DNA from: an uncultured Alphaproteobacteria bacterium
Lineage (GTDB): Bacteria; Pseudomonadota; Alphaproteobacteria; Caulobacterales; Caulobacteraceae
Direction of reading: 5' to 3'
Assembly: GCA_903909375.1 (NCBI GenBank)
Contig: CAIVVM010000001.1
Location: forward strand, 1-36,138
DNA: 36,138 bases
Part shown: positions 17,872 through 26,826 of the stretch, one piece after another
Layout: every line of letters begins with the position of its first letter
How positions within the stretch are numbered: the first letter of the stretch is position 1
Translations under genes and position numbers: made by a program
Notes under the pieces: generated by a model
Seen by the model: only the letters and a program-made list of their open reading frames with translations
Database searches by the model: none
Told to the model about the DNA's origin: nothing

Positions 17872-19788
17872 ATGGTCGGTCGGTTCGACGAAAGGTTCCT
17901 GGAAGAGATCAAGTCGCGGCTGCGCCCGTCCGACGTGATCGGTCGTACCGTGAAGCTGCGCAAGCAGGGCCGCGAGTATGTGGGCCTGTCGCCGTTCAAC
18001 AAGGAAAAGACCCCCTCGTTCTATGTGAACGACGAGAAGGGCCAGTTCTTCGACTTCTCGTCAGGCAAGACCGGCGACCTGATCACCTTCCTGCAGGAAA
18101 ACGAGCGGCTGAGCTTCGCCGAGGCCGTCGAGCGGCTGGCGGCCGAGGCGGGCGTGCCGCTGCCCGCCGTCGATCCGCGCGGCGCCGAGCAGGAGAAGGT
18201 GCGACAGGGCCTGGCCGAGTGGCTGGAATTGGCCGCCAAATGGTTCGAGGCCGAGCTGAAACGCCCGCCGGCCCGGGAGGCCCGCGCCTATCTGGAGAAA
18301 CGCGGCCTGCCGGAAAAGGAGTGGTCTCGGTTCCGGCTGGGCTTCTCGCCGTCCGGTCGCACGGCGCTGAAGGACTATCTGGTCACCAAGGGCGCGCGTC
18401 CGGCTGAGCTGGTGGAGACCGGCCTGCTGATCGCGCCTGAGGATGGCGGCGCGCCCTACGACCGGTTCCGTGACCGGATCATCTTTCCGATCCTGGATGC
18501 GCGGGGCCGAGTGGTCTCCTTCGGCGGCCGGGCCATGGACCCGCAGGCCCGCGCCAAATACCTCAACGGCCCGGAGACCGCCGTCTTCCACAAGGGCCAC
18601 CAGCTCTATGGCCTGTCCGAGGCGCGCAAGATCCTGGCCGCCGCGCCCACCGGTGAGGACGCGCCCCTCGTGGTGGTCGAGGGCTATATGGACGTCATCG
18701 CCTGTCAGCGGGCCGGGATCGCGGGCGTCGCCGCCATGGGTACGGCGCTCGGCGAGGAGCAGATGGAGGTGCTGTGGCGCCACCACCCCGAGCCCACCGT
18801 CTGCCTCGACGGCGACCGCGCGGGGAAGGCCGCCGCCAACCGGTTGCTGGAGCGCGCCCTGCCGCTGCTGAAGCCCGGGCGGACCTTCAAATTCGTGTTC
18901 ATCGAGGGCGGCAAGGACCCCGACGAGGTGCTGCGCGAGCAGGGCGCCCTGGCGCTGAAGGCCCAGCTGGCCAACACCACCCCCTTTGCCGAGGCCCTGT
19001 TCAACTTCCATCGCGGCGATGACCCGCTGGATACACCCGAGCGCAAGACCGCGCTCAAGGTCAAGCTGCGCAAGGTGGCCGCCACCATCGCCGACGGGGA
19101 TCTGGCCGCCGCCTATCGCGAGGACCTGCTGGCCCGCTACGAGGCGCTGTGGCCCACCCGCCAGCCGGTCTACACCGTGGGCGCCGCGGCGCGCGAAATG
19201 TCCCGCGCAGGCTGGGACAAGCGCCGCAAGACCAACGCGGCCGCGATCGGCGCCACCGCCGAGGTCAAGGACGCCTACGATCGCCTGCGCCGCGCGCCCC
19301 GGCCGCTGGCCGCCGCCCTGGCCATGGCCGCCGTGCGCGACCCCGGTATCATCGACGCCTCCATAGAGCGGGTGGGCTCCCACGGCTTTGGCGACGAACA
19401 GCTGGATCGCCTGGCCCAGGAACTGGTCAGCCTGCGCTATGAGGCCGAGGGCCTGGAGGCTGACGCGGCGGTTCGCCATCTGCATACGCGCGGCTTTGTC
19501 CCCGAGGACTTCACCCGCCTCGAACGCGACGCCCAACGCGCGGGCCTGAGCGCCCCCTTCCTGACCGAGACCGGCGAGCGCGCGCGCGACCTCTGGCGCC
19601 AGGCCTTTGACCTGCTGATGCAGCTGGAAAGCCTGGAACGCGCCGTCGAAGGCGCCGCGCAGGACCTCGCCCGCGACCAGGACGCCGCCACCCTCATGAC
19701 CCTCAAGGGCGAGCGCGATCAGCTCCGGCGCCTGCTCAACAGCGACTGGGCGAACGGGGATGCGGCGGAGAGCCCGGTGGCGCACTGA
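17872..19788 (+). CDS. dnaG: DNA primase
   Basis: This encodes 638 residues from the ATG at 17872; a GTG at 17863 or upstream GTG codons in frame are possible. The N-terminal domain (1-100) has GLSPFNKEKTPSFYVNDEKG and FDFSSGKTGDLITFL, aligned with the CHC2 zinc-binding region but with all four zinc ligands replaced (Ser, Asn, Asp, Ser). The TOPRIM catalytic core includes EGYMD (Glu270) and DGDRAG (Asp313, Asp315), which bind Mg2+. The C-terminal helicase-binding domain is about 480-638. DnaG makes RNA primers at the replication fork with DnaB. The usual partner gene rpoD follows only after a 2.6-kb interruption. Confidence 0.97.
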   Translation: MVGRFDERFLEEIKSRLRPSDVIGRTVKLRKQGREYVGLSPFNKEKTPSFYVNDEKGQFFDFSSGKTGDLITFLQENERLSFAEAVERLAAEAGVPLPAVDPRGAEQEKVRQGLAEWLELAAKWFEAELKRPPAREARAYLEKRGLPEKEWSRFRLGFSPSGRTALKDYLVTKGARPAELVETGLLIAPEDGGAPYDRFRDRIIFPILDARGRVVSFGGRAMDPQARAKYLNGPETAVFHKGHQLYGLSEARKILAAAPTGEDAPLVVVEGYMDVIACQRAGIAGVAAMGTALGEEQMEVLWRHHPEPTVCLDGDRAGKAAANRLLERALPLLKPGRTFKFVFIEGGKDPDEVLREQGALALKAQLANTTPFAEALFNFHRGDDPLDTPERKTALKVKLRKVAATIADGDLAAAYREDLLARYEALWPTRQPVYTVGAAAREMSRAGWDKRRKTNAAAIGATAEVKDAYDRLRRAPRPLAAALAMAAVRDPGIIDASIERVGSHGFGDEQLDRLAQELVSLRYEAEGLEADAAVRHLHTRGFVPEDFTRLERDAQRAGLSAPFLTETGERARDLWRQAFDLLMQLESLERAVEGAAQDLARDQDAATLMTLKGERDQLRRLLNSDWANGDAAESPVAH

Positions 19789-19794
19789 GGTGAA

Positions 19795-19820
19795 AGTACG
19801 GGGACAGTTGCAATAGCCCC
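19795..19820 (+). repeat. REP-like phrase (GGGGACAG type)
   Basis: Just after dnaG lies AGTACGGGGACAGTTGCAAT. This is the type of phrase I know from repeats linked to REP-associated tyrosine transposases (RAYTs). Only one copy is in the window, so the assignment rests on memory of the motif. Confidence 0.4.
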
Positions 19821-19836
19821 CCACCGCAACCTGGCT

Positions 19837-20151
19837 TCAACCCTCGAAGTCCGCCCGGAATCTCTCGATCTGGTGCATCCGTTCGTGGAGCACCGTGACG
19901 ATGCCAACGTCGCCGTCGCCGAGAATTTTCCAGTAGATCAGGTGCTGCTGATACCGACACACGAAGCCCTCAACCCCGAACTCGGCCGGGATCGCGTGCC
20001 AGACGACATGACGGGCGGCGATTGCCTCGAAGCGGGCGAACAGGCCGCGAATGTAACGCGCCGCCTGATCCGCCCCCCAGGTGCTTTCGGTGTAGCGGTA
20101 GATCTCGTCGATCCGCTCGACCGTGGCGATCTGGACCCGGAACTCGCTCAC
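19837..20151 (-). CDS. RelE/ParE family toxin
   Basis: This encodes 104 residues and starts at a GTG whose bases overlap the antitoxin TGA (GTGA). The sequence runs VQIATVERIDEIYRYTESTW, AARYIRGLFARFEAIA, VEGFVCRYQQHLIYWKILGD and VGIVTVLHERMHQ. This is the compact alpha/beta ParE/RelE fold with the conserved C-terminal V-x-x-L/I-H-x-R-x-D-like end (here VLHERMHQIE). ParE members poison gyrase and RelE members cleave mRNA; the target cannot be decided here. It is the second gene of the toxin-antitoxin operon, as usual for parDE. Confidence 0.88.
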   Translation of the reverse strand: MSEFRVQIATVERIDEIYRYTESTWGADQAARYIRGLFARFEAIAARHVVWHAIPAEFGVEGFVCRYQQHLIYWKILGDGDVGIVTVLHERMHQIERFRADFEG

Positions 20152-20414
20152 CGTGCGGCGCGGGCCCGTCCCCGGGCGATCACGGTTTCGGCGTCCAGGG
20201 TTTGAAAGCTGTCGTCAGCCAGCGAGAAAGCCTGTTGCAGTTCGGCCTTCAGCCGATGGAAGGCATCGGCTTCGGCGCGTTCCATGTCGCGCCGGATCAG
20301 GTCGCGGACATATTCGCTGACGTTCTCGTAGACGCCGTCTTCCGCGACATTGGCCGCCACGAAGTCCCCGAGCCGGCCAGTGACGCGCACGTTAAGGGTC
20401 ATGGCCTTGGGCAC
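20148..20414 (-). CDS. ParD-like ribbon-helix-helix antitoxin
   Basis: This encodes 88 residues. The start is GTG at 20414, because AGGAG lies 8 nt upstream of it; the ATG at 20402 would be too far from that site. The N-terminal LNVRVTGRLGDFVAANVAED and the NVSEYVRDLIRRD helix are the ribbon-helix-helix DNA-binding part. The C-terminal AELQQAFSLADDSFQTLDAE segment is the toxin-wrapping tail of ParD-type antitoxins. It neutralises the downstream ParE-like toxin and autorepresses from the palindrome just upstream. The 4-bp overlap with the toxin implies coupled translation. Confidence 0.88.
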   Translation of the reverse strand: MPKAMTLNVRVTGRLGDFVAANVAEDGVYENVSEYVRDLIRRDMERAEADAFHRLKAELQQAFSLADDSFQTLDAETVIARGRARAAR

Positions 20415-20435
20415 GGCGCGCGCTCCTGTCGAACT

Positions 20436-20466
20436 GTGTCCACAGGATAGGGCATATTGTGGACAC
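20436..20466 (-). promoter_or_regulatory. Operator palindrome of the toxin-antitoxin operon
   Basis: A perfect 9-bp inverted repeat, GTGTCCACA (20436-20444) and TGTGGACAC (20458-20466), has a 13-bp spacer. On the minus strand the spacer contains TATCCT, a possible -10. It lies 22 bp upstream of the antitoxin start, the expected site for ribbon-helix-helix autoregulation. Confidence 0.7.
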
Positions 20467-20480
20467 CGCAAGCCGGGAGT

Positions 20481-20551
20481 TACGGTGCCACTTTACTTAA
20501 CCCCTAAATGCGGTGGGTCACGTTGACGCGTTACTTAACCCCCAAACGCGG
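20481..20551 (+). repeat. REP-like repeats, tandem copies 1 and 2
   Basis: Two 33-bp copies (20481-20513 and 20519-20551) share TTACTTAACCCC and an AAA(T/C)GCGG end, 5 bp apart. Copies 3 (21292-21324) and 4 (21844-21876) are elsewhere in the island. Read in reverse, every copy encodes (R/H)LxVK and a TAA stop, the tail of a transposase-like frame. A GGCC-bounded hairpin follows copy 2. Confidence 0.7.
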
Positions 20552-20677
20552 CGCCGGCCCACGCGGCCTTGGGGCCAGCTTCCGGCCGGTGCGGGCTTCC
20601 ATGTCGGCGAGCCGTCGGGGATTGGGCAGGGTAAGGCGCTGGCTTATGCGGGCGACGACGTCTCGGCTGATTGGCAT
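20531..20677 (-). pseudogene. Remnant of REP-associated (IS200-like) transposase, C-terminus
   Basis: An open frame of 48 codons on the minus strand runs from an ATG at 20677 to a TAA at 20533-20531. It contains LADMEARTGRKLAPRPRGPA and ends RLGVK. This matches the basic tail of RAYT/TnpA-REP transposases as I know them (a LE-x-x-TGR-x-LAP-x-x-RGPKP pattern). The HUH and catalytic Tyr parts are absent, so it is a fragment. Its stop codon falls inside REP-like copy 2. It begins 11 bp after the stop of the membrane-protein gene on the same strand. Confidence 0.45.
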
Positions 20678-20687
20678 CGGGCTGCCA

Positions 20688-21074
20688 TCAGAAGACCTGC
20701 GGTCCGATTTGGCCCACTGACGGACGTCGCCTCACCAGAGCCAGGTAAAGACCTCCGAACAGGCCGGCTCCGCCAATGATCAGCCAGGAGCTCAGGTTAT
20801 TGAATTCGTAGGCCGGATGTTTCCGGAAGCCCCAGTGCAATCCGACATGAACGAGCGAGAATATCGCCAGGCCAAACCTGAGCCCGGTCCTGTCGTTGAA
20901 CAACAGGATGGCGGCGAACAGGGGCACGTGAGCCCAGATGAATACCTGCCGACCGATATCATCGGGCAGAAAACTGGTGAGCGGCAGCACGCGCCACTCA
21001 TGCCGGAGCGCTGCATCCACCTCATGACTGAACAGAAACGCCAGCATGATGATGTAGGCGATCTTCGCGCGCAT
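20688..21074 (-). CDS. Small four-helix membrane protein (DUF6713-like)
   Basis: This encodes 128 residues from the ATG at 21074, which has GAGGAG 7 nt upstream; the frame extends 48 nt further without a better site. The N-terminus KIAYIIMLAFLFSHEVDAAL is followed by RHEWRVLPL. Three further membrane segments are VFIWAHVPLFAAILLF, FGLAIFSLVHVGLHWGF and SWLIIGGAGLFGGLYLALV. The HE(V/I)DAxxxHEWR motif is the part I associate with DUF6713, with moderate certainty. Function is unknown. It lies in the dnaG-rpoD accessory island, and the tail end abuts a transposase remnant. Confidence 0.7.
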   Translation of the reverse strand: MRAKIAYIIMLAFLFSHEVDAALRHEWRVLPLTSFLPDDIGRQVFIWAHVPLFAAILLFNDRTGLRFGLAIFSLVHVGLHWGFRKHPAYEFNNLSSWLIIGGAGLFGGLYLALVRRRPSVGQIGPQVF

Positions 21075-21291
21075 GGTTGTCTCCTCGATTGCGCCGTGCC
21101 CGGTCAGCGGCATCTTTTGCACTCAGGTCACGGACTGGCGAGGTGAGCGCATCCAAGACCGAGGGCGACCTACCTATAGGCTCCCGGCGCGTCGCAGTTC
21201 GCAATTACCGCGGGGGTAGCCATGGGTTTGCCTCTGCGTCGAAGAGCGTGTTCAGCGTGGATGGGGTCAGTAGTCTTTGGTTACGGTCGGT

Positions 21292-21342
21292 TACGGTGAC
21301 GCGTTACTTTACCTCCAAACGCGGCGCCGGGCCTCGGGCGCC
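21292..21342 (+). repeat. REP-like repeat, copy 3, with hairpin
   Basis: The core 21292-21324 shares GACGCGTTACTT and CCAAACGCGG with copy 2. It is followed by a hairpin with GGCGCC arms. On the reverse strand it reads RGPAPRLEVK and a TAA stop. Confidence 0.7.
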
Positions 21343-21362
21343 TGTGGCGAGGGGGTGAACAT

Positions 21363-21411
21363 GACCTGTTCGCGTCCCTTCGCGTCGGTTCGCGGTCAAA
21401 GGACACAGGTC
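21363..21411 (+). repeat. Structured triple-TTCGCG repeat, copy C
   Basis: The core (21369-21396) has TTCGCG at three positions in the same register as copies A and B. The arms are GACCTG (21363-21368) and CAGGTC (21406-21411), complementary to each other but different from those of A and B. No GxxExxY gene is adjacent. Confidence 0.75.
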
Positions 21412-21515
21412 GCAGAACCGTCCCGCTGCCCGCGGGAGTGTCAGCGTAACTCTCCGCGAGAACCTACCTCAATTGCGCGATGTCCCCGGGACTCCACTGG
21501 CAATCGCCTGTTTCG

Positions 21516-21821
21516 CTAATTCAAATGAGTTTTGGATGAACCCAAACCCGGGCCTCCCAGCTCAGCAATTCTTGAAACGAATTCCTCATTGTCATGACAG
21601 CTTAAGACTAGCTTCCTCAGCGCTTCATACAACGCACATTGCTGCTTATCATCGGTCAGTACATTGAATGAGTCGTATGTATCAATGAAGGTTTCGACCG
21701 TGAATTCATAATCATCATGAAAATGACTTGCGAATCTTATGATTATGTTTAATTCAAAACAATCAACTATTATATTATAGTCTCAGATCAATTTGCTGAT
21801 AGAAATCTGAAGATATTGCAT
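21516..21821 (-). pseudogene. Decayed AT-rich gene of unknown function
   Basis: The minus strand has a 102-codon frame from an ATG at 21821 to a TAG at 21518-21516, broken by one in-frame TGA at codon 13 (21785-21783). After the break it reads continuously for 88 residues, including DYEFTVETFIDTYDSFNVL and QCALYEALRKLVLSCHDN. This has the composition of a real acidic helical protein. I do not recognise the family. The sequence here is far richer in A+T than its surroundings (roughly 60 percent by eye against about a third elsewhere), so it is foreign. REP-like copy 4 begins 23 bp from the ATG and may have removed the original 5' end. No start codon lies in frame directly after the TGA. Confidence 0.5.
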
Positions 21822-21843
21822 CAAACAGGGAGCAATAGGGATT

Positions 21844-21894
21844 TACGGTGCCACTTTACTTAACCTCTAAATGGGGACCCGAGCCTGGAGGCTC
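21844..21894 (+). repeat. REP-like repeat, copy 4, with hairpin
   Basis: The core 21844-21876 is very close to copy 1 (TACGGTGCCACTTTACTTAA shared). A GAGCC-TGGA-GGCTC hairpin follows at 21881-21894. It marks the border between the AT-rich pseudogene and normal GC-rich DNA. Confidence 0.7.
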
Positions 21895-22398
21895 ACACCA
21901 TTACCGTGATGCGCTTGCTACCCTTCCTACTACCGGTCTACCCGCCCCCTTGTCCCATGCCTTGATCATGTGCGACCCACTCCGCGTCCTGCGACCTGAC
22001 GCCCTGCGCCGCGTCATGATCTTGACACAGCGCCCCTGGCACGCCATCTGCGGCCCACTGGATTTAGCTCGCGTCTGACAGACATCGATGGGCCGCTGCG
22101 GTTTCCGAGCGCGCCCCCTGCGTGGATGATGATGTCTCCCTCGACCGGTGGAAGTCCCAGGGGTCACGCCGCCGCGCCTCTTTTCGAGGCCGGGGATGGA
22201 GGCGCCGCGAACTGGCGGGAGCGTGTGCCTCTGCCGGATGGTTCGTGGCGGGGTCCGTCCTGCCGGCGCGGTCTGGCTCCTGAGGTTCACGTACCCGAAC
22301 GAAATTGGTGATGGAAACGGACAGCTGTCCCGGTTCTGTGGCCCCTGAACAACACTCGGCCTCCCCTCGCGGGATGGTCGCCGACTTCGAAGAATTGG
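21895..22398 (+). other. rpoD upstream region, no gene identified
   Basis: About 500 bp separate the last repeat from rpoD. Short frames on the plus strand have no ribosome binding site or protein-like composition. A TTGACA at 22022-22027 is the best -35 candidate, but no good -10 follows at 16-18 bp. The rpoD promoter and a long leader must lie here or in the repeats. Confidence 0.4.
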
Positions 22399-24375
<1,977 letters not shown>

Positions 24376-24420
24376 CGGTTGGGAATTCTAGAAGAGCCTG
24401 ACGTCTGTCACGGAGTTGTC

Positions 24421-26070
24421 ATGTTTCTTCGCAAGTTGCTGCCGATGTCGGTTTCGCTGGCCACGCTGGTCGTCTCCAGCATGGCTGCCGCCCAGGTTTC
24501 GACTGCGACCGAGACTTCAGCCGCCAGCATCAAGGCCCACATCACCTTCCTGGCCAGTGACCTGCTGGAGGGCCGTGATACCGGCACGCCGGGCTACGAC
24601 ATCGCCGCCAACTATGTGGCCTCACAGTTTGCGCAACTGGGCCTGAAGCCCGCCGGAACGAACGGGACCTACTTCCAGCCGGTGCCGCTGGTGGCGGTTC
24701 GGTCGCGCGATGAGGGTCGCTACGTTCTGAAGGCCCGGGACGGAACCGAAACGCCGCTGGTTTTCGGTGATGATTATATGGTGGCCCGTCCGTTCGGACC
24801 TGCGGAACGCAAGGTCACGGCGTCGATGGTCTTCGTGGGTTTCGGTGTGGTGGCGCCCGAGCGCAAGCGTGACGATTACAGGGGCCTCAACGTCAAGGGC
24901 AAGATCGTGGTGGTGCTGGCGGGCGCGCCGTCCGGCTTCCAGACCGAGGAGCGCGCCTACTATGCCAATGGCCGCACCAAACGTGAGCAGGCGGCCAGGC
25001 GCGGCGCTGTAGGCTTGATCACCCTCTACACCCCCACCGACGAGAAGCGTCGCCCCTTCGCCGACGGCAAGCGATCCTGGCAGCAGTGGGCCATGAACTG
25101 GCGCAGGCCGGACGGTGCGCCTCACGATACCGCGCCGGATACGCCTTCGTTGGGTTCCCTGAGCCTGCAGGGCGCAGAGAAGCTGTTTGTGGGTGCGAAG
25201 GTTCCCTGGGCCAAGGTGATCGAGGCGGCGGAAAAGCCGCAGGGCGAGACACCACGCCTTGAGTTGCCGGGGTCGCTGGATGTCACGGTGCGCACCGAGA
25301 CCAAGTCCATCGAGAGCGCCAATGTCGCGGCCATGATCGAGGGCTCCGATCCTGCGCTGAAGGCCGAGGTGGTGGTGCTATCCGCCCATCTGGATCACAT
25401 CGGCATATCCTCGCCGTTGAACGGTGACACGATCAACAATGGCGCGCTGGACAACGCCGCCGGGATCGCCACCACCCTGGAAGTGGCCCGGGCCTTCAAG
25501 GAGAGCGGCAAGACGCCTCGCCGTTCAGTGATGTTCCTGGCGGTGACGGGCGAGGAGAAGGGCCTGCTGGGCGCCGAGTACTTTACACGCAATCCCACGG
25601 TCCCGGCGGCCTCGATTGCGGCCAACGTGAACCTGGACATGCCGATCCTGACCTACGCCTTCACCGATGTCATCGCCTTCGGCTCAGATCGCTCGACCCT
25701 GGGCGCGGCCGTGGCGCGCGCTGCGGCGAAGTCCGGGGTGGGTGTGTCGCCGGATCCGCTGCCGGAGGAGGGCTTCTTCACCCGCTCGGACCACTTCCGG
25801 TTCGTGGAAGCCGGTGTGCCGTCGATGTTCCTGATGACGGGCTTCCAGGGTCCGGGCGAAGCCCAGTTCAAGGGCTTCCTGGCCTCGTGCTATCATAAGC
25901 CCTGCGATGATCTGGCCCTGCCGATCGACTATGTGGCCGGGGCCCGGTTTGCTACCCTGAACTATGACATCGCCCGAGAGATTGCTGACGGCGATGCGCG
26001 TCCCGTGTGGAAGAAAGGCGACTTCTTCGGTAGCAAGTTCGCGCGGCCCGCGCTGGTGGCGACGGACTAG
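24421..26070 (+). CDS. M28 family zinc metallopeptidase with PA domain, secreted
   Basis: This encodes 549 residues from the ATG at 24421, chosen because GGAG precedes it and it yields a signal peptide (about 1-24, ending MAAAQ). A PA-like insert lies at about 110-260 (VFVGFGVVAPERKRDDY, NVKGKIVVVLAGAP). The peptidase core has the five M28 zinc ligands and base: His323/Asp325 (SAHLDHIG), Asp344 (GALDNAAG), Glu378-Glu379 (TGEEKG), Asp406 (VNLDMP) and His492 (YHKPCDD). Members remove N-terminal residues from peptides in the periplasm or outside. It lies 45 bp after rpoD, and I see no terminator between them. Confidence 0.93.
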   Translation: MFLRKLLPMSVSLATLVVSSMAAAQVSTATETSAASIKAHITFLASDLLEGRDTGTPGYDIAANYVASQFAQLGLKPAGTNGTYFQPVPLVAVRSRDEGRYVLKARDGTETPLVFGDDYMVARPFGPAERKVTASMVFVGFGVVAPERKRDDYRGLNVKGKIVVVLAGAPSGFQTEERAYYANGRTKREQAARRGAVGLITLYTPTDEKRRPFADGKRSWQQWAMNWRRPDGAPHDTAPDTPSLGSLSLQGAEKLFVGAKVPWAKVIEAAEKPQGETPRLELPGSLDVTVRTETKSIESANVAAMIEGSDPALKAEVVVLSAHLDHIGISSPLNGDTINNGALDNAAGIATTLEVARAFKESGKTPRRSVMFLAVTGEEKGLLGAEYFTRNPTVPAASIAANVNLDMPILTYAFTDVIAFGSDRSTLGAAVARAAAKSGVGVSPDPLPEEGFFTRSDHFRFVEAGVPSMFLMTGFQGPGEAQFKGFLASCYHKPCDDLALPIDYVAGARFATLNYDIAREIADGDARPVWKKGDFFGSKFARPALVATD

Positions 26071-26073
26071 GCG

Positions 26074-26694
26074 TCAGCGCCAGCCGTAGTTGAAGCTCAC
26101 GCTTACCCGGGGCGTCTTTGCGCGGTTGGCGGGCACTTCGTGACGCAGCCAGCTTTCCCAAAGGTACAACGTGCCGGCCTCGGGCTGGAGGTAGACGAAG
26201 CTCTGTGCGGACTCCGGCGCGTCGGCCCGCCTGGGCGGGGCGGCCATCATTAGCGGCAGCCTCGGATCCTCCAGCTTCAGGGCGCTGGCGCCCGGCGGCG
26301 TGGCCACATAGTAGGTCCCGGAAATCACGCTGTGCGGGTGGACATGGCCCGAGTGGGCGGCGCCGGGCTTGAGGATGTTCACCCAAAGGCTGTCGAGCCG
26401 CAGCTTGCCGGCGCCCAGATCGAAGTCCAGCGCGTCGGAGAACGCGCGCGCATGACGATCCAGCCGGGTCTTGAGCTCACCGAACACGCTCATCCGCCGG
26501 GGCAGGTCATCAAGCGAGGCGTATGAGGTGTAGCCACCGTAGCCGTGTTCGCGGCACCAGCGGCGCCCGGCCGTATCCTCATCGGCCAGTCCCTCGCAGG
26601 CCTGCAAAATCTCGGCGTTGAAATTTTCGAAGCTTCGGTCTGTACTAAGGGTGGCCGTATAGATCGGCGTGGCGAAGAGCGGTCGCAATGTCAT
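26074..26694 (-). CDS. TIGR02466 family 2OG-Fe(II) oxygenase-like protein
   Basis: This encodes 206 residues from the ATG at 26694. The frame extends upstream to 26811 but that part looks non-coding. LFATPIYTATL is the usual opening. WVNILKPGAAHSGHVHPHS and ISGTYYVATPPGASALKLED form the double-stranded beta-helix with the iron-binding His residues. The end reads LYLWESWLRHEVPANR and RVSVSFNYGWR, with the distal His and the 2-oxoglutarate-binding Arg. The family is a putative prolyl-hydroxylase-like oxygenase of unknown substrate (PF13759). It converges with the M28 gene with only 3 bp between stop codons. Confidence 0.88.
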   Translation of the reverse strand: MTLRPLFATPIYTATLSTDRSFENFNAEILQACEGLADEDTAGRRWCREHGYGGYTSYASLDDLPRRMSVFGELKTRLDRHARAFSDALDFDLGAGKLRLDSLWVNILKPGAAHSGHVHPHSVISGTYYVATPPGASALKLEDPRLPLMMAAPPRRADAPESAQSFVYLQPEAGTLYLWESWLRHEVPANRAKTPRVSVSFNYGWR

Positions 26695-26826
26695 GTGCGG
26701 CGGCTTAAACCAGCCGGGACGTTTCGCAAAATGACGAGCCGTCTGGCGCGAAGCGGGAACGTTGTTTAGGTTGGGTCCAAAGAGGTGCGGTCGAATCCAG
26801 ACCGACACCAACGGGGGAACGAGATT

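Noticed and set aside
18061..19824. 587-codon minus-strand frame opposite dnaG
   Set aside because: Shadow of dnaG third-position GC; no recognisable motif.
20508..20779. Small plus-strand frames over REP-like copies 1-2, and similar ones at 21277-21519
   Set aside because: They are translations of the repeats; phrases such as TLTRYLTPKRGAGP and TVTRYFTSKRGAGP recur because the DNA repeats.
22022..22050. TTGACA upstream of rpoD as a promoter
   Set aside because: No acceptable -10 at 16-18 bp and no GCTANAWC-like box, so it is not called as a feature.
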